Assembly (NCBI RefSeq): GCF_003955665.1
Contig: NZ_RXHU01000013.1
Coordinates: forward strand, 1 to 64,000
Origin: Paenibacillus whitsoniae
Lineage (GTDB): Bacteria > Bacillota > Bacilli > Paenibacillales > NBRC-103111
Length of the DNA stretch: 64,000 bases
Direction: 5' to 3'
Shown in pieces: positions 63,239-64,000 of the stretch. Below the pieces are notes generated by a model. The model was given only the letters and a program-made list of their open reading frames with translations, was not told the origin of the DNA and did not search any database. The translations under genes and the position numbers were made by a program. Numbering within the stretch: the stretch's first letter is position 1; each line of letters begins with the position of its first letter.

Positions 63239-63799
63239 ATGTCATTAGATAAAGATTTGCAGTGCAGAGAGATCATTACAAAAGCTGTCTGCGGTAAAGG
63301 GCGCAAATTTTCGCATGTAAGTCATACCGTGACTCCGCCTTATTCTCCAACCAGTATCTTGGGCGCTTGGATTATCAATAATCAATTCGAGGCGGTCCAT
63401 TCTGGCGAGGGCGTAGAGGTAGTTGGTACTTACGATATCAACATCTGGTATTCTTACGATCGCAACACGAAAACAGACGTAGCCAAAGAAACCGTTTCTT
63501 ATGTAGAAGTCGTCGGATTAAGCTATTTGGACAAAAAACATAAGCCGACGACGGCGGAAGTATCCGCTGTCGCAACGCAAGAGCCCAACTGTGTGGAAGC
63601 AAGCATCTCTTCGAGCGGCGACAGCGTGATCATTCGAGTGGAACGGGAATTTCAAGTGGAGCTTGTGGCCGAAACGAAAGTGTGCGTAGTCGTTTGTGAG
63701 AACGGCTGCAACGATTTCGACGACAAGCACGTGGACTTCGACGACAGCGGAGATTTCGAGGATCTGGACGCTGAGCTGCTCGAAGACGAATTGGATTAA
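63239..63799 (+). CDS. cotE: Outer spore coat morphogenetic protein CotE
   Basis: A 186-residue protein very similar to B. subtilis CotE: CREIITKAVCGKGRKFSH, SILGAWIINNQFEA, GTYDINIWYSYDRNTKT and REFQVELVAETKVCVVV, then a strongly acidic tail (DFDDKHVDFDDSGDFEDLD). CotE builds the outer spore coat in the mother cell. ATG at 63239 has GGAGG eight bases upstream; a start six codons earlier would take in the site. In Bacillus the mutS-mutL genes follow cotE; here a shorter unknown gene may come first. Confidence 0.97.
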   Translation: MSLDKDLQCREIITKAVCGKGRKFSHVSHTVTPPYSPTSILGAWIINNQFEAVHSGEGVEVVGTYDINIWYSYDRNTKTDVAKETVSYVEVVGLSYLDKKHKPTTAEVSAVATQEPNCVEASISSSGDSVIIRVEREFQVELVAETKVCVVVCENGCNDFDDKHVDFDDSGDFEDLDAELLEDELD

Positions 63800-63861
63800 G
63801 GGAGCGGCAATTCTCCTAAGGAACTTTATACGCTAGTGTATGCTGGCCTATCGGGTTCGGC

Positions 63862-63884
63862 AGAGGGCATTTGCCCTCTTTTTT
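63862..63884 (+). terminator. Terminator of cotE
   Basis: AGAGGGCA (63862-63869) and TGCCCTCT (63872-63879) form a perfect 8-bp stem with a two-base loop, followed by TTTTTTG. Confidence 0.88.
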
Positions 63885-63955
63885 GTTGTATACGGGAAAA
63901 TAGGCGAATAACCGGCTTCAGCGCTCATCCTGGCAAGCGAAGGAGTAGTGGAGAC

Positions 63956-64000
63956 ATGGAAACATTCTTTTTACACGGAGGCGAAAAAGATGCATTGGCG
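63956..64000 (+). CDS. Start of an unidentified gene, cut by the window edge
   Basis: Two starts in different frames are possible. ATG at 63956 opens METFFLHGGEKDALA, with GTGGAG two bases and AAGGAG ten bases upstream. ATG at 63990 is eight bases after GGAGG and opens MHW. The second has the better ribosome binding site, in which case the first could be a short leader frame. Too little remains to name the protein. It lies 72 bases after the cotE terminator, where Bacillus would have mutS; neither frame starts like MutS. Confidence 0.45.
   Translation, partial: METFFLHGGEKDALA

Overview
The window looks like chromosomal DNA of a spore-forming Gram-positive bacterium, most likely Paenibacillus or a close relative. 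Reasons: a CotE-type spore coat gene at the right end, strong AAGGAGG-type ribosome binding sites, frequent TTG/GTG starts, a moderately high GC content, paired topoisomerase IV genes, and lipoprotein/ABC architectures typical of Bacillales. Genus is inference; no rRNA, tRNA, CRISPR array or insertion sequence was seen.

Layout. 1-7.7 kb: tail of an ABC exporter, a membrane-anchored SGNH hydrolase with an ABC-2 type exporter pair, then parE-parC. 7.7-11.4 kb: two possible tiny genes, a MarR regulator, and a reverse-strand group with an RluA-type pseudouridine synthase, an rRNA-type methyltransferase and a secreted PpiC-type foldase. 11.5-17.3 kb: glycogen operon glgB-glgC-glgD-glgA. 17.3-24.8 kb: cardiolipin synthase, VOC protein, an MFS exporter behind an unusual four-unit operator, speD coupled to an ADP-ribosyltransferase-like protein, a CPBP protease and a serine hydrolase.

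24.9-33.4 kb: a six-gene exopolysaccharide operon (GH8 hydrolase, multi-pass membrane protein, DUF2334 protein, processive family-2 glycosyltransferase, BcsB-like protein, and a GGDEF protein that lost its active site but keeps the RxxD c-di-GMP site). It resembles the Listeria pss locus.

33.4-41.5 kb: the most unusual region. A C39-peptidase ABC exporter with two cyclic-nucleotide-binding domains sits in an operon with a leaderless PpiC-type isomerase. Divergent from them is a 52-residue peptide gene with a double-glycine leader. A 7TM-DISM histidine kinase/response regulator pair follows, then an AT-rich gene for a class III nucleotide cyclase with an apparently intact adenylate-cyclase active site. 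Together they suggest a small-peptide export or signalling module that may be gated by a cyclic nucleotide.

41.8-46.8 kb: secreted GH20 hexosaminidase with two CBM32-like domains, DUF1540 and zinc-ribbon small proteins, and a GH18 protein with six novel N-terminal repeats. 47-56.3 kb: DUF309 protein, a PhoP/PhoR-like two-component system, and downstream of it a five-unit TTCACA array with exact 11-bp period in front of an operon for a lipoprotein, a MacAB/YknXYZ-type exporter and a five-domain Ig-like secreted protein. 56.4-64 kb: carbonic anhydrase, HesB-like protein, M32 carboxypeptidase, an NMT1-type ABC importer, an aromatic-acid-exporter-type membrane protein whose start lies in an mRNA hairpin, cotE behind a SigE-like promoter, and the beginning of one more gene.
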